A DNA stretch of 64,000 nt from Pestalotiopsis fici W106-1 (lineage: Eukaryota > Ascomycota > Sordariomycetes > Amphisphaeriales > Sporocadaceae): contig NW_006917095.1 in assembly GCF_000516985.1 (NCBI RefSeq), positions 3,918,942-3,982,941 of the forward strand. The letters run 5' to 3'. This document shows positions 62,734-64,000 of the stretch, one piece after another. Each line of letters begins with the position of its first letter. Position 1 is the first letter of the stretch. The notes under the pieces are model-generated. The model was given only the letters and a program-made list of their open reading frames with translations. It was not told the origin of the DNA and did not search any database. Both the position numbers and the translations under genes were made by a program.

Positions 62734-64000
62734 CGCGGGACTACATGAATCCTGTGAAATGTGAGTATTTGGTTACAACAAAAGCGTCACTTCCAAAGCG
62801 GCATATAGAATGGCGCATGTCTCATCGGAGTGTTCGAGGTAGAAGCAAAAGGAGGAAAGAGAGAATGACTCGAACTGCGGCCATATGATGTCCCCGCCAC
62901 CACTGCCAGACCACAACCACGACTGGCTGGAGCATCTCAGTATCTGCTGTCCGGCCATCCCCCTTCTCGTGAATTTCGACCACTTGCGTGTGTTGATAAT
63001 CAGCAGAGAAGGGGGACGCCTCTCAGGGCCCCGGTTCTTCCAGGGAGCGTACTCTCAACTGGGTAGAAGTCGGCATTTATCATGGCCTTGATTGCAGGAT
63101 GACCGATGGTGTCTTGCCAAAAAGCCGTGTCGTCATGGTCCAGCGGGCGGCGCGGATGTCCACTTTCGCGCGACATTCCTTGGGACTGACCCTGTTGTTA
63201 TGCCGTACTCGGCGAGATCAGAATCTGCGCAGAATGGCGGGATTTGAGCAAAGCATTAATTCGAAATGAATCAAAGACGGTGCAAAGATGGCAGATGCGT
63301 TGTCGTGAGAACCTCAACACAAAGCGCAAGAGGAGCGAATGGGCCCAATGAATTCTGCCTGGTCCCAGCCACCTGGGCGCTTACCGTGTCCGGGCACTGG
63401 GCGGACCCTACATTGAATGGGCACAATTGGAAAAGATTCGTGTGGCGCACTGTGATGCGGAAGCGGAAGCCTTTTAATCCGACCCCAGCCTACCTAGCTC
63501 CAGCCCTGGAGCAGGTCGCAGCCACCCGACCGACTCTACACAGTTGGTGCCGCCTAGGTACGTACCTATCTAAACCCCAACGGAGGCTTCAAACTCATGT
63601 GCTTGCAACATGTCCGCTCTCCAATTTTAGGTAAACCCCTATAAGCAACATGAACATAATGGCTACATGTCACTGAATTTCGAGGTCACTGTATCCTGGA
63701 ACCTATTATATCTCGAATATGACACAAGCCACATTAGTCAAATTTGTTGCCAAGAGTTTTTTCTTCTTCCTCGGTTGGGACTCATCTCAATAAGGACGGA
63801 GTTATAATTCGGAACGCTGTCATTTACCCTGAAATGGCATCATACCTGCAAGAAGACGGCTGCTAGTCAAATTTGTAAACAGCAAGACCCAACCACCATG
63901 TGCATCGCGCTGTGGACAGCACTCAATTCATAAAGGCTCTCCTTTACCCATGGTCCCACCCCCGAGTACCCATTGATGCTGCGATCGAGCTGTAACTGAA
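62734..64000. other. Intergenic to right edge
   Basis: Promoter side of the coiled-coil gene. No coding region recognised; the frame at 63266-63634 has no protein character. A CCTAGGTA copy lies at 63553-63560, followed by GTACCTA. Confidence 0.5.

Overview
This is a 64 kb draft-assembly window from a filamentous ascomycete (Pezizomycotina; probably Sordariomycetes, possibly Hypocreales). The evidence is short 48-170 nt GT-AG introns with CTAAC/CTGAC-like branch points, long intergenic spaces, no operons, and typical fungal families: VPS13, trehalose phosphorylase (CCG-9 type), flavohemoprotein, a highly reducing PKS, a Zn2Cys6 regulator, Mn-SOD, GINS Psf3, a TFIP11-like G-patch protein, Btn1/CLN3, tannase, and a NAT nucleobase permease. 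The order-level placement is inference. A run of exactly 100 N at 19126-19225 is an assembly gap. I see no tRNA, rRNA, CRISPR array or intact transposon.

Layout. 1-6 kb: N-terminal two thirds of VPS13 (minus strand, runs off the left edge). 8.4-9.7 kb: DUF3429/TMEM69-type mitochondrial membrane protein. 9.7-13.1 kb: gene-poor, with a tetranucleotide array. 13.1-18.5 kb: an uncharacterised seven-TM protein followed in tandem by an 11-exon trehalose phosphorylase. 20.5-21.8 kb: flavohemoprotein. 25.2-34.5 kb: accessory secondary-metabolism locus, a 220-residue Zn2Cys6 regulator and a highly reducing PKS with KS-AT-DH-(dead MT)-(ER-less pseudo region)-KR-ACP. 34.8-41.2 kb: housekeeping block (Mn-SOD, Psf3, G-patch splicing factor). 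42.5-47.4 kb: Dal5-type MFS transporter, glutathione S-transferase, App1-like phosphatidate phosphatase. 49.4-52.1 kb: Btn1/CLN3 and an HPP membrane protein, convergent. 53.2-56.3 kb: secreted tannase/feruloyl esterase and a bacterial-like lytic-transglycosylase (SLT) protein. 57.1-61.1 kb: divergent pair of a NAT purine/pyrimidine permease and an amidohydrolase deaminase. 61.35-62.7 kb: uncharacterised coiled-coil protein.

The most interesting points are: (i) a PKS with the domain pattern of the PKS half of fungal PKS-NRPS hybrids, but ending just after its ACP with an S/T/P-rich tail and no NRPS; (ii) a nucleobase permease gene that carries an apparent one-base frameshift in a conserved segment and has Gln-to-Gly at the first position of the NAT signature, head-to-head with an intact deaminase across a GATA-containing promoter; (iii) an SLT/lysozyme-like protein without a signal peptide; (iv) the seven-TM/trehalose phosphorylase tandem. 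Exon structures were worked out by hand from splice signals and reading-frame continuity. Each spliced model sums to a multiple of three, except the permease, which is one base short.
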